From an uncultured Roseburia sp. (GTDB lineage Bacteria; Bacillota; Clostridia; Lachnospirales; Lachnospiraceae), in NCBI GenBank assembly GCA_910577925.1, contig CAJTOI010000006.1, positions 1-64,000 of the forward strand: a stretch of DNA of 64,000 nucleotides. Direction: 5' to 3'. Under the pieces are notes generated by a model. It ran no database searches. It saw nothing but the letters and a program-made list of their open reading frames with translations, and was not told the origin of the DNA. How positions within the stretch are numbered: the stretch's first letter is position 1; each line of letters starts with the position of its first letter. The translations under genes and the position numbers were made by a program. Positions 16,675 through 26,654 of this stretch are shown piece by piece.

Positions 16675-16710
16675 TGTCCCGGGCCGTCTCCCTTCGTTTT
16701 CGTTTTATTT
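16657..16710 (+). terminator. Terminator of the AraC gene
   Basis: Arms 16657-16666 and 1676-16686 region (CGGC-CGGGAC against GTCCCG-G-GCCG, 16676-16686, with one bulged G) form a stable stem. It is followed by a T-rich tract (TTCGTTTTCGTTTTATTTTT). It lies between the convergent AraC and LacI genes and can only act well for the plus-strand gene. Confidence 0.6.
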
Positions 16711-17736
16711 TTCCGCGGATATTTTTCTGACACTGTCTTTGATCACCATGTGTCCCTCCACGATACTCACGCCCTGTCTGTAGCTCTCCCCGTTCATTTT
16801 TTTGATCAGATTGCGGATCGCACGGCGCGCCATCTCCTTCATGTCTACCTCATACGTCGTAATCGCCACGTCGCACAGCCCCGGAAATAAATAATTGTCA
16901 TAGCCGGCCACCGATATGTCCTCCGGGACCCGGTATCCCGCCTCCTTAAGCTTGTGAATCAGCATGCTTGCCGTCAGGTCACAGTTGCAGAGAAAGGCGG
17001 TCGGAAGCACCTCGGGAAGACGGATAAACCGCTCGCTGTCAATCTTTCCCGTCTCCTGTTCTCTGTCGTCGAGAACCCAATCCTTCCTCGGTTCCATACC
17101 GTGTTCTAATACGGCGCGCAGATAGCCGAAATAACGGTCCGTAATCGACCCCGTCGCAAGCACCGTCCCCACATACCCGATCCGGGTGTGCCCCATCTCA
17201 AACAGATAGTTTGTCAGGCGGTACGCGCCGTAATAGCTGTCGGAAATGACGGAATCAAGCTCCTGTTTGTCATTGCAGAAATCCAGATAGATGATCGGAA
17301 GCTCGGTGCTCCGGTTCAGATACGTCAGATACCCGTCAAGGAGTCTCCCGATCACGATGATTCCGTCTGCTTTCTGCTCCTGAAGCAATCTCGGGAGCTC
17401 ACATGCCCGCTCCGTCCCCTCACTGACAACCTCCATCAATGTAAAACAGGCTTTTGCCACCGCCCGCGTCGCCACCTGCTGATACATCTGCAGATAAAAA
17501 GAGTCATATTTATCGAGATACCGCTCCGAAATCAGAACGCCGATGTTATAGCTTCCGTGCTCCTTTTCCCTCTGAGAGACTTTTGTCTGCTGATATCCCA
17601 TCTCTCTGGCCGCCTGCGCGATCCTGCCGCGCAGTTCCTCGCTGACGCCTTTTTTGCCGGCCAGCGCTTTCGACACCGTCACAGTGCTAACGCCGAGCCG
17701 CTCTGCGATATCCGCCATTTTTACCGCTTTTGCCAT
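16705..17736 (-). CDS. LacI family transcriptional regulator
   Basis: 343 residues with an N-terminal helix-turn-helix and hinge (MADIAERLGVSTVTVSKALAGKKGVS, residues 7-50 region) and a periplasmic-binding-like sensor domain to the end. It is the last gene of the operon mutase, alpha-galactosidase, LacI, only three bases after the alpha-galactosidase stop, with GGGAGG within that gene's end as its ribosome site. It is likely to repress this operon and perhaps other mannan genes. A 14-bp palindrome near the operon promoter is a candidate site, though it lacks the central CG common in LacI operators. Confidence 0.92.
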   Translation of the reverse strand: MAKAVKMADIAERLGVSTVTVSKALAGKKGVSEELRGRIAQAAREMGYQQTKVSQREKEHGSYNIGVLISERYLDKYDSFYLQMYQQVATRAVAKACFTLMEVVSEGTERACELPRLLQEQKADGIIVIGRLLDGYLTYLNRSTELPIIYLDFCNDKQELDSVISDSYYGAYRLTNYLFEMGHTRIGYVGTVLATGSITDRYFGYLRAVLEHGMEPRKDWVLDDREQETGKIDSERFIRLPEVLPTAFLCNCDLTASMLIHKLKEAGYRVPEDISVAGYDNYLFPGLCDVAITTYEVDMKEMARRAIRNLIKKMNGESYRQGVSIVEGHMVIKDSVRKISAEK

Positions 17737-17739
17737 CCT

Positions 17740-19926
17740 CTACACCTCCCGGATATATATGAGCGCCGACTGAAAGTCTCCGCGGAACAGCGGAGCAAAA
17801 ATCCCCGCATTCTGCAGTGTGTCCCCGTAATATACCGCCTCCTGTCCCTCAATGCGGTAACGCTTTTCCGGGGCGAGTCCCGGAATGCGGATTCGTCTGC
17901 TGCGGCAATTGGCCCGGTTTAGCACCTGCACATAGGTGACGAGCGCCTCCGACCGGTCCTTTGCCACAACCGCATAACAATCGTAGGAATGATTCTCGCG
18001 GTACGATGCGATCCGGTAGTAATCCCCTTCCCGCACCAGATCGTTGTAGCGGTGATACAGCGCAACCTGCTCCGGAATCATCTTACGCTCCTCCTCGCCG
18101 ATTGCAGTGATATCAAGCTCATAGCCGAACGTTCCCGCCAGCGCCACATGCCCTCTGGTCGCAAACGGCGTGATTCTGCCCACGGTGTGGTTCGGACAGT
18201 CCGAGACATGCGCTCCTATCGCGGAAAGCGGGTACAAAAGCGCCGTCCCTTCCTGAATCGCGAGACGCTCGATCGCATCCGTGTCATCCGAACACCATAT
18301 CTGCGGGCTATAATAGAGCATTCCCGGGTCAAAACGCGCGCCGCCGCCCGAACAGTTTTCCAGCAGCAGCTCCGGGAATTCCGCAAGCAGCCGTTCCTGC
18401 AGTGCGTAGACCGCGAGCACATAGCGGTGCATCAGCTCTCCCTGCCTGTCCTTTTCAAGAAACGCACTCCCCAAATCCGTCAGCTGCCGGTTCATATCCC
18501 ATTTCACATAGGCAATGTCCGCGCTCCGCAGAACGGACGCCACCGCCTCGTAGACATACTCCGTCACCTCGGGCCGCGACAGATCAAGCACATACTGATT
18601 CCGCGCACGGCACGGTTTTCGCCCCGGCAGCGCAATCGCCCAGTCCGGATGACTGCGGTACAGCTCTGAGTCCGGCGAAATCATTTCCGGCTCAAACCAG
18701 ATGCCGAACTTCAAGCCGATTTTATTGACCTCATCCGCAAGCCGTTTCAGACCTCCCGGCAGCTTTTCCTCATTTACCTGCCAGTCGCCGAGACTTGTAT
18801 TATCGTCGTTGCGGCGCCCGAACCAGCCGTCGTCCATGACAAGCATCTCTATCCCGCAGCGCTTTGCCTCTCTTGCGATCGCGAGCAGTTTTTCCGTGTC
18901 GAAATCAAAGTAGGTCGCCTCCCAGTTATTAATGAGAATCGGGCGCTTCTTATTCCGGTACGGACTGCGTATCAGATGCTTTCGATACAGGTCGTGCAGC
19001 GTGCGGCTCATCCCGCCGAGTCCTTCGCGCGTGCAGGTCTGCACCGCCTCCGGCGCATAAAAAGTCTGCCCCTGTTCTAATTTCCAGCAAAACTCCTGCG
19101 GATGAATCCCGAGCTGTACCCGCAGCGAATCAAACTGGCTCTTCTCGACCTGCGCAAGAAAATTGCCCGAATACACGAAATGAAAGCCGTAGACCGTGCC
19201 CCGCTCCTGCGTCGCGCCGCGCTCCGCAAGCGCCAGAAACGGATGTTCCTGGTGCGAGGACTCGCCGCGCACGGAGCCCGCGCTCTGCTTCCCGTATCCG
19301 ATCTCGCGGTATTCCATCCGCCGTTCCCTTGCCCATGAGCCGTGCAGCGTCAGCATGCGGTAATCCTCCGCATCCATATCCAGACTCATCGTCATTACCT
19401 TCGTCAGAGCGATTGGCTTCTCCCCTTCGTTTGTGATGCGAACGCTCCGCGTTATCACATCCACATCCGAAAACACGGTGTATACCAGCGTAAACGCAAG
19501 TCCCAGGACCTCATCCCTCGCAGACAGCTCCAGAGTCTCGCAGACATCCTCCCCGCCGAACGTCGCGGGAAGCCCCGGAATGGACGGTTTACCGGCGTAG
19601 ATGCGGTATCCGGTGTAAAGCGGCTGCACCGCCGTATTGCCGGCTTCGTCGCGGACCGAAACCGCGCTCTCCCTGAAGTCTCCCACGCCGTTTCCCGGGT
19701 ACTCCGCCGGAAAGCTGTCCATAAAGCTGCACTTATCCCGCATGTTTTCCGACGGCACAAACGGCGCTTCCCCCGTGCGCATCCAGCTACAGCCGCCGCA
19801 GTCACGGATACGCGCACCGTAGTAGATATGGCCAATATACTGTTTGTCCGCAATTCCTATGATATAACTGGTGTGCGGGGTATCCAGCTTCCATATCCCG
19901 CGCTCCTCCTCATAAATAATACCCAT
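17740..19926 (-). CDS. Alpha-galactosidase, GH36
   Basis: A 728-residue cytoplasmic enzyme of the usual GH36 length: an N-terminal beta-sandwich, a central TIM barrel and a C-terminal domain. The nucleophile Asp is in YVKWDMNR, the acid/base Asp in WCSDDTDAIERL, and CSGGGARFDPGMLYY and the WFEPEMISPDSELY loop are family hallmarks. It removes alpha-1,6-galactosyl branches from imported galactomannan oligosaccharides, as in R. intestinalis where GH36 is part of the mannan locus. AGAGGGAGAGG precedes the ATG. Confidence 0.95.
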   Translation of the reverse strand: MGIIYEEERGIWKLDTPHTSYIIGIADKQYIGHIYYGARIRDCGGCSWMRTGEAPFVPSENMRDKCSFMDSFPAEYPGNGVGDFRESAVSVRDEAGNTAVQPLYTGYRIYAGKPSIPGLPATFGGEDVCETLELSARDEVLGLAFTLVYTVFSDVDVITRSVRITNEGEKPIALTKVMTMSLDMDAEDYRMLTLHGSWARERRMEYREIGYGKQSAGSVRGESSHQEHPFLALAERGATQERGTVYGFHFVYSGNFLAQVEKSQFDSLRVQLGIHPQEFCWKLEQGQTFYAPEAVQTCTREGLGGMSRTLHDLYRKHLIRSPYRNKKRPILINNWEATYFDFDTEKLLAIAREAKRCGIEMLVMDDGWFGRRNDDNTSLGDWQVNEEKLPGGLKRLADEVNKIGLKFGIWFEPEMISPDSELYRSHPDWAIALPGRKPCRARNQYVLDLSRPEVTEYVYEAVASVLRSADIAYVKWDMNRQLTDLGSAFLEKDRQGELMHRYVLAVYALQERLLAEFPELLLENCSGGGARFDPGMLYYSPQIWCSDDTDAIERLAIQEGTALLYPLSAIGAHVSDCPNHTVGRITPFATRGHVALAGTFGYELDITAIGEEERKMIPEQVALYHRYNDLVREGDYYRIASYRENHSYDCYAVVAKDRSEALVTYVQVLNRANCRSRRIRIPGLAPEKRYRIEGQEAVYYGDTLQNAGIFAPLFRGDFQSALIYIREV

Positions 19927-19960
19927 AATTGCCTCTCCCTCTGTCCGCCTGACATACCGT

Positions 19961-21676
19961 TTATTTTAATAAATCCTCTTTCAGAGCCGCAAGCCTTTTA
20001 TCCGCGTCCGCAAGCGAACTGCCGCAGACACCGAAGTAATATTTGATCTTCGGCTCTGTTCCGGACGGTCTCATGCAGCACCACGCGTTGTCGGAGAGCT
20101 CGTAGTAGAGCACATTCGACGAGGGGAGTCCTGTCTTTGTCACCTCTCCCGTCTCCATGTCGCGTCTGGTATCTTCTTTATAGTCCCGGACCGCAAGCAC
20201 TTTGCAGCCGCCAAGCTCACGCGGCGGATTGCTTCGCGCGTCCGCCATCAGCCGTGCAATCTGCGCCGCGCCGTCAACTCCCTTTAAGGTCTTCGTCTCA
20301 AGACCTTCGCGGTAAAAGCCGTATTTTTCGTACAGCGCAAGCATCGCATCCCACAGCGTCATCCCCTGTTTTTTGTACCAGGAGGCCGCCTCGCAGAGCA
20401 TCATCACCGCCACACAGGCGTCTTTGTCTCTCGCGTAAGCGCCCGCAAGGCACCCGTAGCTCTCCTCCAGGCCGAACACATAGCGGAAGCTGTCCTGCTC
20501 CTCAAACAGCTTAATCTGCTCGCCGATATACTTAAACCCGGTCAGCACTTCGATCAGCTGCACGCCGTAGGCCGCCGCGACCGCCTTTGCCATATCGGTC
20601 GTCACGATGGTCTCCACAAGCGCCGGGCGCTCCGGCATTGTCCCCGTTGCCGTCCGCTCCCGCAGGATGTAGTCTGCGATCAGCATGCCCGACATGTTCC
20701 CGGTAAAGCTTACATACTCGCCGGTTTTCGTGTCCTTACAGTACACGCCGAGGCGGTCTGCGTCTGGATCGGTCGCAAGCACGATGTCGGCGTCCGTTTC
20801 TCTTGCAAGCGCAAGCGCGCGTTCAAATGCCTTCGGAGATTCCGGATTCGGGTAGCTCACGGTCGGGAAATTGCCGTCCGGCAGCTCCTGCTCCTTCACA
20901 ATATAGACATGTTCAAAGCCCAGTTCACGCAGCACGCGGCGCACGGGAAGATTTCCGGTCCCGTGAAGCGGCGTGTACACGATCCGGATATCGCCCGCCA
21001 TCTCCCGGATTACCTCCGGATGGATGGACTGCTTTTTTAATTCTTCCATATAGCGGTCGTCAAGCTCTTTTCCGATCACCCGGTAGAGTCCCGCCTGCAC
21101 CGCCGCTTCCTTCTCCATCGTTTTTACCTGATCAAAGGAAGTCACTTTCGCCACTTCCGCCAGAATATTTTTATCGTGCGGCGGGGTAATCTGGGCGCCG
21201 TCCTCCCAGTATACCTTGTAGCCGTTATACTCCCTCGGATTGTGGCTCGCCGTAATCACAATTCCCGCAATACAGCCGAGCTCACGCACCGCAAACGAGA
21301 GTTCCGGCGTCGGGCGGAGACTGTCGAACACATACGCCCTGATTCCGTTCGCATTCAGACACAGCGCCGTCTCGTCGGCAAACTCCGCGGACATGATGCG
21401 GGAATCATACGCAATCGCCGCGCCTTTTTCCTGCCCGTTTTGCGCGCGGATATAATTGGCAAGCCCCTGCGTCGCCTGGCGCACGGTATAGATATTCATG
21501 CGGTTTGTCCCCGCTCCGATCACCCCGCGCAGCCCGCCGGTCCCGAACTCCATCTGACGGTAGAAGCGGTCCTCGATTTCCGCCTCATTCCCTTCCAACG
21601 CCTTAAGCTCCGCTCTTGTCGCCTCATCGAAATACGGGTCCGCGCACCACTGCCGGTATATCTCCATATAGTTCAT
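19961..21676 (-). CDS. Phosphoglucomutase/phosphomannomutase
   Basis: About 571 residues of the alpha-D-phosphohexomutase superfamily. The catalytic serine is in VITASHNPREYNGYKVYW, the Mg-binding loop is DPDADRLG, the sugar loop GLEESYG and the phosphate loop PSGTEPKIKYY. It interconverts hexose 1- and 6-phosphates. Here it should turn the mannose 1-phosphate made by the two GH130 enzymes into mannose 6-phosphate for ManA, and may also act on glucose 1-phosphate. The ATG at 21676 is preceded by AAGGAGAG. It is the first gene of its operon. Confidence 0.92.
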   Translation of the reverse strand: MNYMEIYRQWCADPYFDEATRAELKALEGNEAEIEDRFYRQMEFGTGGLRGVIGAGTNRMNIYTVRQATQGLANYIRAQNGQEKGAAIAYDSRIMSAEFADETALCLNANGIRAYVFDSLRPTPELSFAVRELGCIAGIVITASHNPREYNGYKVYWEDGAQITPPHDKNILAEVAKVTSFDQVKTMEKEAAVQAGLYRVIGKELDDRYMEELKKQSIHPEVIREMAGDIRIVYTPLHGTGNLPVRRVLRELGFEHVYIVKEQELPDGNFPTVSYPNPESPKAFERALALARETDADIVLATDPDADRLGVYCKDTKTGEYVSFTGNMSGMLIADYILRERTATGTMPERPALVETIVTTDMAKAVAAAYGVQLIEVLTGFKYIGEQIKLFEEQDSFRYVFGLEESYGCLAGAYARDKDACVAVMMLCEAASWYKKQGMTLWDAMLALYEKYGFYREGLETKTLKGVDGAAQIARLMADARSNPPRELGGCKVLAVRDYKEDTRRDMETGEVTKTGLPSSNVLYYELSDNAWCCMRPSGTEPKIKYYFGVCGSSLADADKRLAALKEDLLK

Positions 21677-21730
21677 TGTCGTCTCTCCTTGTCTCCATCT
21701 GGTTTTCATGTTTCCTTAATTTCTTATCTG

Positions 21731-21771
21731 ATTATAAGTCTTTTTTAGCTTTTTGTAAACTAATTTTAGTT
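21731..21771 (-). promoter_or_regulatory. Promoter and palindrome before the mutase/alpha-galactosidase/LacI operon
   Basis: On the minus strand TTTACA (21759-21754) and TATAAT (21736-21731) are 17 bp apart. AACTAA-TT-TTAGTT (21758-21771) is a perfect 14-bp palindrome touching the upstream end of the -35 box, a possible regulator site. Confidence 0.65.
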
Positions 21772-21794
21772 AATAGACGCAGGCTAAACTGCCG

Positions 21795-23105
21795 TCAGTT
21801 CTTTTCCGTCCCGATACTTCCGTCCGCACCGATTTCGGCTCCGGAGATTCCATTCAGATAGCCGAGGATATCCTCCGCCGCACTGCCCTCCGCAAGGCTC
21901 GTCACACCGCCCGACGCGTACACCGGAAGCAGGCGGTAAGAGGGCTCCCCCTCCGTGGGCACCGTAATCTCCACCACGACGGAGCGGTCGATGGTACGCC
22001 CGAAGATAAAATTCCCGAGACTGTAACATACCGGTTTCCCGTCTATGAGTTCCACGCCCTGCAGGCAGTGAGTGTGCGATCCGGCCACGAGATCCGCCCC
22101 GGCGGCAATACATTTTTCCGCAATTTTTTTCTGGTAGTCCTCGGGGTAAGCCGCATGCTCCACGCCCCAATGCGGATAGACCACGAGAAAATCACACGTC
22201 TTTTTCCCCTCCTCCACAAGCTCTAAGAGTCTCGTCTCGTCGTAGCAGGAAAAGAGACCGGGCGTACTCTGCTCGACCTTCCAGTCCGCGGTCGGAATCA
22301 CCCGCGACACCGCGAGAAACCCGAATTTCTTCCCGTTCGCCTCGATCACCTGAAGCTGTTCGGCCCGCTCCACGCTCTCCCCGGCTCCGCCGTATAAAAT
22401 CCCCTCGGCATCCAGCACCGCAAACGTGTCAGATAATGCCTCTTTCCCGTAATCCAGCGTGTGGTTGTTCGCGAGCGACACCACATCCACGCCGAGCTCG
22501 GCGAGCGCCTTCGCGTAGGAAGGGGCGCACCGGAACGTAAACTGTTTGTCGGGGACCGGCTGCCCTCTGTCACTGAACGGAAACTCATTGTTTATAAGCA
22601 GGATATCCGCTCCGGTCAGCCGCCCGAGAAGCTCCTCGGACACCACTCCGGCGATCCCCGCCGCATCATAGCCCGCCTGAAAGGCGTTCGCAAAAAGCAC
22701 ATCCCCGGTAATTAAAATCGTGGTGTCTCCCGCGGGCGCTTCCTCCGCACCTTGCGGCTCCTGCGCCGCAGCGTCCTCCGACTCCGGTTCCGATTCCGGC
22801 GTATCCGATTCCGGCGCCGCAGCGTCTCCCGACTCCGGTTCCTTCTGCACTGTATCCGCTCCCGGCTCGGCGGTATCTTCCCCTCTCCCCGCATCTTCCG
22901 CATCCGGTCCGTCATTCTCCGCTCCGTCTGCAATCTCCGCCCCGCCGTTTTGCGCGCCCGGCGTTTCGTCTGCCTCGCTTCCCGCGGCTGCGTCCTGACC
23001 TGCGGGTTTCCCCTGCTGCTTTGCCGCCAGCACAAAAACGGTCAGAAGTCCCGCCACGGTAAGAAGCGACAACACATATAACACAATTCGAACTGTTTTA
23101 TTCAT
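21795..23105 (-). CDS. CapA family (PGA_cap) metallophosphoesterase-fold protein
   Basis: 436 residues. An N-terminal membrane anchor (residues 5-28) is followed by about 95 residues of Ala/Glu/Pro/Asp-rich linker and then the CapA domain. Metal-site motifs are ITGDVLFAN, SLANNHTLDYG and GSHTHCLQG. CapA-like proteins take part in poly-gamma-glutamate export or other envelope functions; no capBC genes lie nearby, so poly-glutamate synthesis is not supported here. The linker is encoded by repetitive sequence and probably spans the wall. It lies 44 bases after hsdR and may be partly co-transcribed. Confidence 0.87.
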   Translation of the reverse strand: MNKTVRIVLYVLSLLTVAGLLTVFVLAAKQQGKPAGQDAAAGSEADETPGAQNGGAEIADGAENDGPDAEDAGRGEDTAEPGADTVQKEPESGDAAAPESDTPESEPESEDAAAQEPQGAEEAPAGDTTILITGDVLFANAFQAGYDAAGIAGVVSEELLGRLTGADILLINNEFPFSDRGQPVPDKQFTFRCAPSYAKALAELGVDVVSLANNHTLDYGKEALSDTFAVLDAEGILYGGAGESVERAEQLQVIEANGKKFGFLAVSRVIPTADWKVEQSTPGLFSCYDETRLLELVEEGKKTCDFLVVYPHWGVEHAAYPEDYQKKIAEKCIAAGADLVAGSHTHCLQGVELIDGKPVCYSLGNFIFGRTIDRSVVVEITVPTEGEPSYRLLPVYASGGVTSLAEGSAAEDILGYLNGISGAEIGADGSIGTEKN

Positions 23106-23149
23106 AATTCCTCACTCAATCTCCGTTTCTTGCATATTTTGCAATTCCG

Positions 23150-26125
23150 CTAATTATCTGTCAGCGGCTTTATCTCCTCATCCAGTTTTCTTCTTAATTC
23201 TTCAATGACCTTTGTATAATACAGGAACTTAGGTAACGCCTGCTCCTGCGCTGCCTTGTAGCCGGCAAAGTCTATGGTGCCTTTAATTACACTCTCATTA
23301 GGGATTTCGCCGTTCCTGTAATGCATGGCCGCATACATCACGTCTTCCTTTGATGCATACCACGTAACACAGAAATCGGTGATCACTTTATCAATACAAT
23401 CCTGTTTCATGTTTTCAACAATATTAAAAATCGACTTTCCTTTATATTTATTTTCATCCGATTCAATTTCATCTATCAGATTCGCCATGATACCGGCAAC
23501 TTTCGGATTGGCTTTTCTAAGTTCCTCTACGTATTGTTTCACTTCGTCAATCTGCTTTTGTCTCTGTCCCGGCGTTGTACCTTCATTATCGCCATCCGGC
23601 GTCACGATATTCTGGATAAGATTGATAATATATTCATAATCAATTTTTGTATTGCTGTATGCCATCAGCTCATAATCCAAATCAACGGCCGGTTTATCCG
23701 AATCATTCTCCGGGCTGTCAGAGTCCGGCTTTATTTCTTCTTTTACATTAAAATAATGTCCGGCATAATCTGTATATTCCTGTTCTGTGATTCCATATTC
23801 TTCAAGCACGCCATCTTCATATTTGCTGAAAGATTTTAACTGTGCAAACAGCTTATCAAAATTCTGAAACATCTTTACAAAATTTTCTTTTTCCTTACGG
23901 GAGAGCCCCGGAACGTCTTCCGGCCTTTCGGCTGATATGCGAAGCGCGGCAAGCGCCTTTCTGAATGCCGGTTCAACTTCATCCCACTCCGCTAAAAGCG
24001 CTTCTTTCGTGCCGCCTGCGGAATACAATTTTACTGCATGATCCACACTTTCCTTAAATAAACGCGGCGCCTGAAAAGTAACGATCTGTCCGTAAGGTTT
24101 ACTCTTCTTATCATAGATACGATTCGTTCTGGAAAATGCCTGTATCAGATCATGCGGTCCCATTGGCTGCCTGTCAATAAATATTACAGACATACATGGC
24201 GCGTCAAATCCGGTCAGAAGCCGGTCCACAACAATCACCAGGTCAAGCTGCTCTTTCCTGCTTTTGAATCTTGGATTCTTTCGGGCAAGTCTTTCATTCA
24301 AATTAGCATTATAATTCTGTATCCGTGAAAGTTCATATGCTGTGTCAAACATACCATTGTAATCATCGAGCGCTTTCTTCATCTTCTGCTGATTCACCTG
24401 TGAACGCTCTTCATTTTCAGACACAGAATAGGTAATCGCAAATTTCGGAAAATCCGGAAGCACCTGCTTCATTCTTTCATCAATTTTGAGCGAAGTCTCT
24501 CCGTTCTTTACCCGTGTCAGCAAATCATAATATTTCTGCGCAAGCTGAATAGAACCGGTCGTAAGCAAGCCCTCAAATGTTTTCCCTTTACCGTTCTGAA
24601 ACCCCAGTTTATAATAAGATTTATTCAATATCACATCCAGCACCTTTAACATATGCGCTTCGTTATCATACACACTGATGTCCGTCTCATCTGCGATATT
24701 CTTCGGACCATTATGCTCTACCTGAAAACCCAATACGGCATTGTCGTGAATTGCATTCTGAATGGTGTATCCGTGTAAACATTCTCCGTACAATTCCTCA
24801 GTTGTACGCGGCAAATCCCCCATCTGCGGATATGGATTCTCCGCAAATCTCGGTGTTCCGGTAAACCCATACCACAGAGAATTCGTAAAAAATCTCTCAA
24901 GTTCCCGCTTTGTATTCGGCGTAACAGCCCTGTGACACTCGTCTGCTACAAACGCTATTTTCAGATTCTTTATCTTATAATACTCCGACGTCTCCTCCGG
25001 CAGTCTTCTGCGAATCAGCCTCTGCAGTTTCTGAATCGTAGTTACAATCACCTGTCTGTCATCGGATTTCAGTTTTTTCTTGAGGTCGATTACATTTTCT
25101 GTCTCATCCACATCAATCAGATCATTATTTGCATACGCCTGAAATGCCATTGTGGTCTGCGTATCCAAGTCTTTTCTGTCAATCAGAAAAATTGCCTTGT
25201 CCAATGCCGGAATATCCATTAAAAGATTTCTGGTCGCCTTATACGATGTAAGCGTTTTTCCGGAACCGGTAGTGTGCCATACAAAGCCGGACTTTCCCAA
25301 CTTCGAGGCATCCCTTATCGCTTCTATTGCATGTATCTGATACGGACGTAACAAAATCAGTCTCTTTGCTTTCTCATCCAATACGGTGTATCTTGCAATC
25401 ATCTCATGCGCCTCGGGAATACGAAGCACGCTCCTTGCAAAATCAAGGTAATCCGATACCGGATGATTCTCTTTGTCCAGCCATCCGCTGATAAACTCTT
25501 CTTTCAGCTCCGCATCGCTTGCTGCAGAAAAATATTTCGTATCTACGCCATTGCTAACGACAAACATCTGAACCGCTGAGAATATTCCGGTAAACTTGCC
25601 TTCTCCAATATATTTCTTAATCTGCCGGAATCCCTCCATGTAGGAGTGCTGCTTATTTTTAAGTTCAATATGTATCAAAGGAAGTCCGTTAATCATGAGA
25701 GTTACATCAAATCTTCTGTCTCTTGCATGAACATTGCTATCCTCATCCGTTTTTAATGCACTGTATTGATTCATCACCTCATATACGCTGCTGCCGCCGA
25801 CGATATGCTCGTGATTCATTACTACAAGATGCAATTTCTCTGTATCCCGCTGCACGTGTACCCAAACCCTGCCATTCTCCCCGGCAAGCCACTCGCCTGC
25901 TTTATAGAAGGAAGAAAACTGTAGTTGGTTTTTCACCTGCTCAAATTCGGCATCCGATAAATTTTGACCGTTCAATCGTTCCTTATTATTCTGTTCAAGA
26001 ATATACCTGAAATTTTTCCATAAATCTTCTTCTGTTTTCAAATCTTTTCTGTATATCCATTGAGAATCTCCGTAAATCAATTGTTCAATCAGTTTCTTTT
26101 CTATCATTGACTCTAATTCTGGCAT
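23150..26125 (-). CDS. hsdR: Type I restriction enzyme subunit R
   Basis: A 991-residue motor and nuclease subunit. The N-terminal nuclease domain (about 1-250) includes RFDVTLMINGLPLIHIELKNK, with the D...ExK pattern. Then come the superfamily 2 helicase Walker A HTTGSGKTLTSYKA, the DECH box FVADECHRA and later motifs (TGTPRF, RLLTGFDAP, QAFSRTNR). The C-terminal helical part binds the methylase. It cuts unmodified DNA after ATP-driven translocation. AAGGAGATAATTTTA precedes the ATG. The gene is separated from hsdM and hsdS by a three-gene cassette. Composition is clearly AT-richer than the mannan genes. Confidence 0.96.
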   Translation of the reverse strand: MPELESMIEKKLIEQLIYGDSQWIYRKDLKTEEDLWKNFRYILEQNNKERLNGQNLSDAEFEQVKNQLQFSSFYKAGEWLAGENGRVWVHVQRDTEKLHLVVMNHEHIVGGSSVYEVMNQYSALKTDEDSNVHARDRRFDVTLMINGLPLIHIELKNKQHSYMEGFRQIKKYIGEGKFTGIFSAVQMFVVSNGVDTKYFSAASDAELKEEFISGWLDKENHPVSDYLDFARSVLRIPEAHEMIARYTVLDEKAKRLILLRPYQIHAIEAIRDASKLGKSGFVWHTTGSGKTLTSYKATRNLLMDIPALDKAIFLIDRKDLDTQTTMAFQAYANNDLIDVDETENVIDLKKKLKSDDRQVIVTTIQKLQRLIRRRLPEETSEYYKIKNLKIAFVADECHRAVTPNTKRELERFFTNSLWYGFTGTPRFAENPYPQMGDLPRTTEELYGECLHGYTIQNAIHDNAVLGFQVEHNGPKNIADETDISVYDNEAHMLKVLDVILNKSYYKLGFQNGKGKTFEGLLTTGSIQLAQKYYDLLTRVKNGETSLKIDERMKQVLPDFPKFAITYSVSENEERSQVNQQKMKKALDDYNGMFDTAYELSRIQNYNANLNERLARKNPRFKSRKEQLDLVIVVDRLLTGFDAPCMSVIFIDRQPMGPHDLIQAFSRTNRIYDKKSKPYGQIVTFQAPRLFKESVDHAVKLYSAGGTKEALLAEWDEVEPAFRKALAALRISAERPEDVPGLSRKEKENFVKMFQNFDKLFAQLKSFSKYEDGVLEEYGITEQEYTDYAGHYFNVKEEIKPDSDSPENDSDKPAVDLDYELMAYSNTKIDYEYIINLIQNIVTPDGDNEGTTPGQRQKQIDEVKQYVEELRKANPKVAGIMANLIDEIESDENKYKGKSIFNIVENMKQDCIDKVITDFCVTWYASKEDVMYAAMHYRNGEIPNESVIKGTIDFAGYKAAQEQALPKFLYYTKVIEELRRKLDEEIKPLTDN

Positions 26126-26180
26126 TAAAATTATCTCCTTGCAGTCAAATTTGTTTACGTTGTTCCCAGGAAAACGTAGA

Positions 26181-26654
26181 TTACAATCTGTTCCGAACCA
26201 TCATCAAAGTATAACCGAGCAAATTTTGTCCGTTCCATTTTGCCCGATTGAATCTGTCTGGATTGCTCATGGACAGTCCAATCCCCCAAACACGGTCTTT
26301 AACCGCACATTCAGCCAATATGGCCTCTCCTGTATCCTTCAGTTTGTTCCGAAAAAGTGGATTCTGCGAAAATTTTGCAAATAAACCTTCATATACGACA
26401 ATCTGCCGTATTCCACTCCAATAATTATCATCATACCCCGACACAAGCCGTCCTGCTTCTTTGATACGGGCGGCATCCTGCATATCAAGGATTTGTTCAG
26501 CGACTTTGTCATCGCAAAAGCAGCCTGCTTTCTGATACATCATATATTGCTCCACAGAAGTAAACTCTGTTCCGTCCACAACAAAGCAAGACGGATACCA
26601 GTTACTTAAAAAACCGTTTTCTTCATCCGGATTATGGAAACAGATAATTGACAT
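26181..26654 (-). CDS. NADAR family protein (YbiA-like), putative ADP-ribose hydrolase
   Basis: About 157 residues covering a whole NADAR domain. Conserved blocks are FHNPDEENGFLSNWYP, TSVEQYMMYQKA and the C-terminal WGIGLSMSN...WNGQNLLGYTLMMVR. Members of this family have been shown to remove ADP-ribose from guanosine bases modified by DarT1-type toxins, so antidote activity is plausible. The gene starts at the ATG overlapping the preceding stop (TGATG), with GGGGGAAG upstream, so it is translationally coupled to the small gene before it. Being third in a cassette led by an ADP-ribosyltransferase-like protein suggests it reverses that protein's modification (inference). Confidence 0.88.
   Translation of the reverse strand: MSIICFHNPDEENGFLSNWYPSCFVVDGTEFTSVEQYMMYQKAGCFCDDKVAEQILDMQDAARIKEAGRLVSGYDDNYWSGIRQIVVYEGLFAKFSQNPLFRNKLKDTGEAILAECAVKDRVWGIGLSMSNPDRFNRAKWNGQNLLGYTLMMVRNRL

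Noticed and set aside
23130..23144. TTGCA-N5-TGCAA inverted repeat between hsdR and capA as a terminator
   Set aside because: The stem is only 5 bp and AT-rich, with no T tract.
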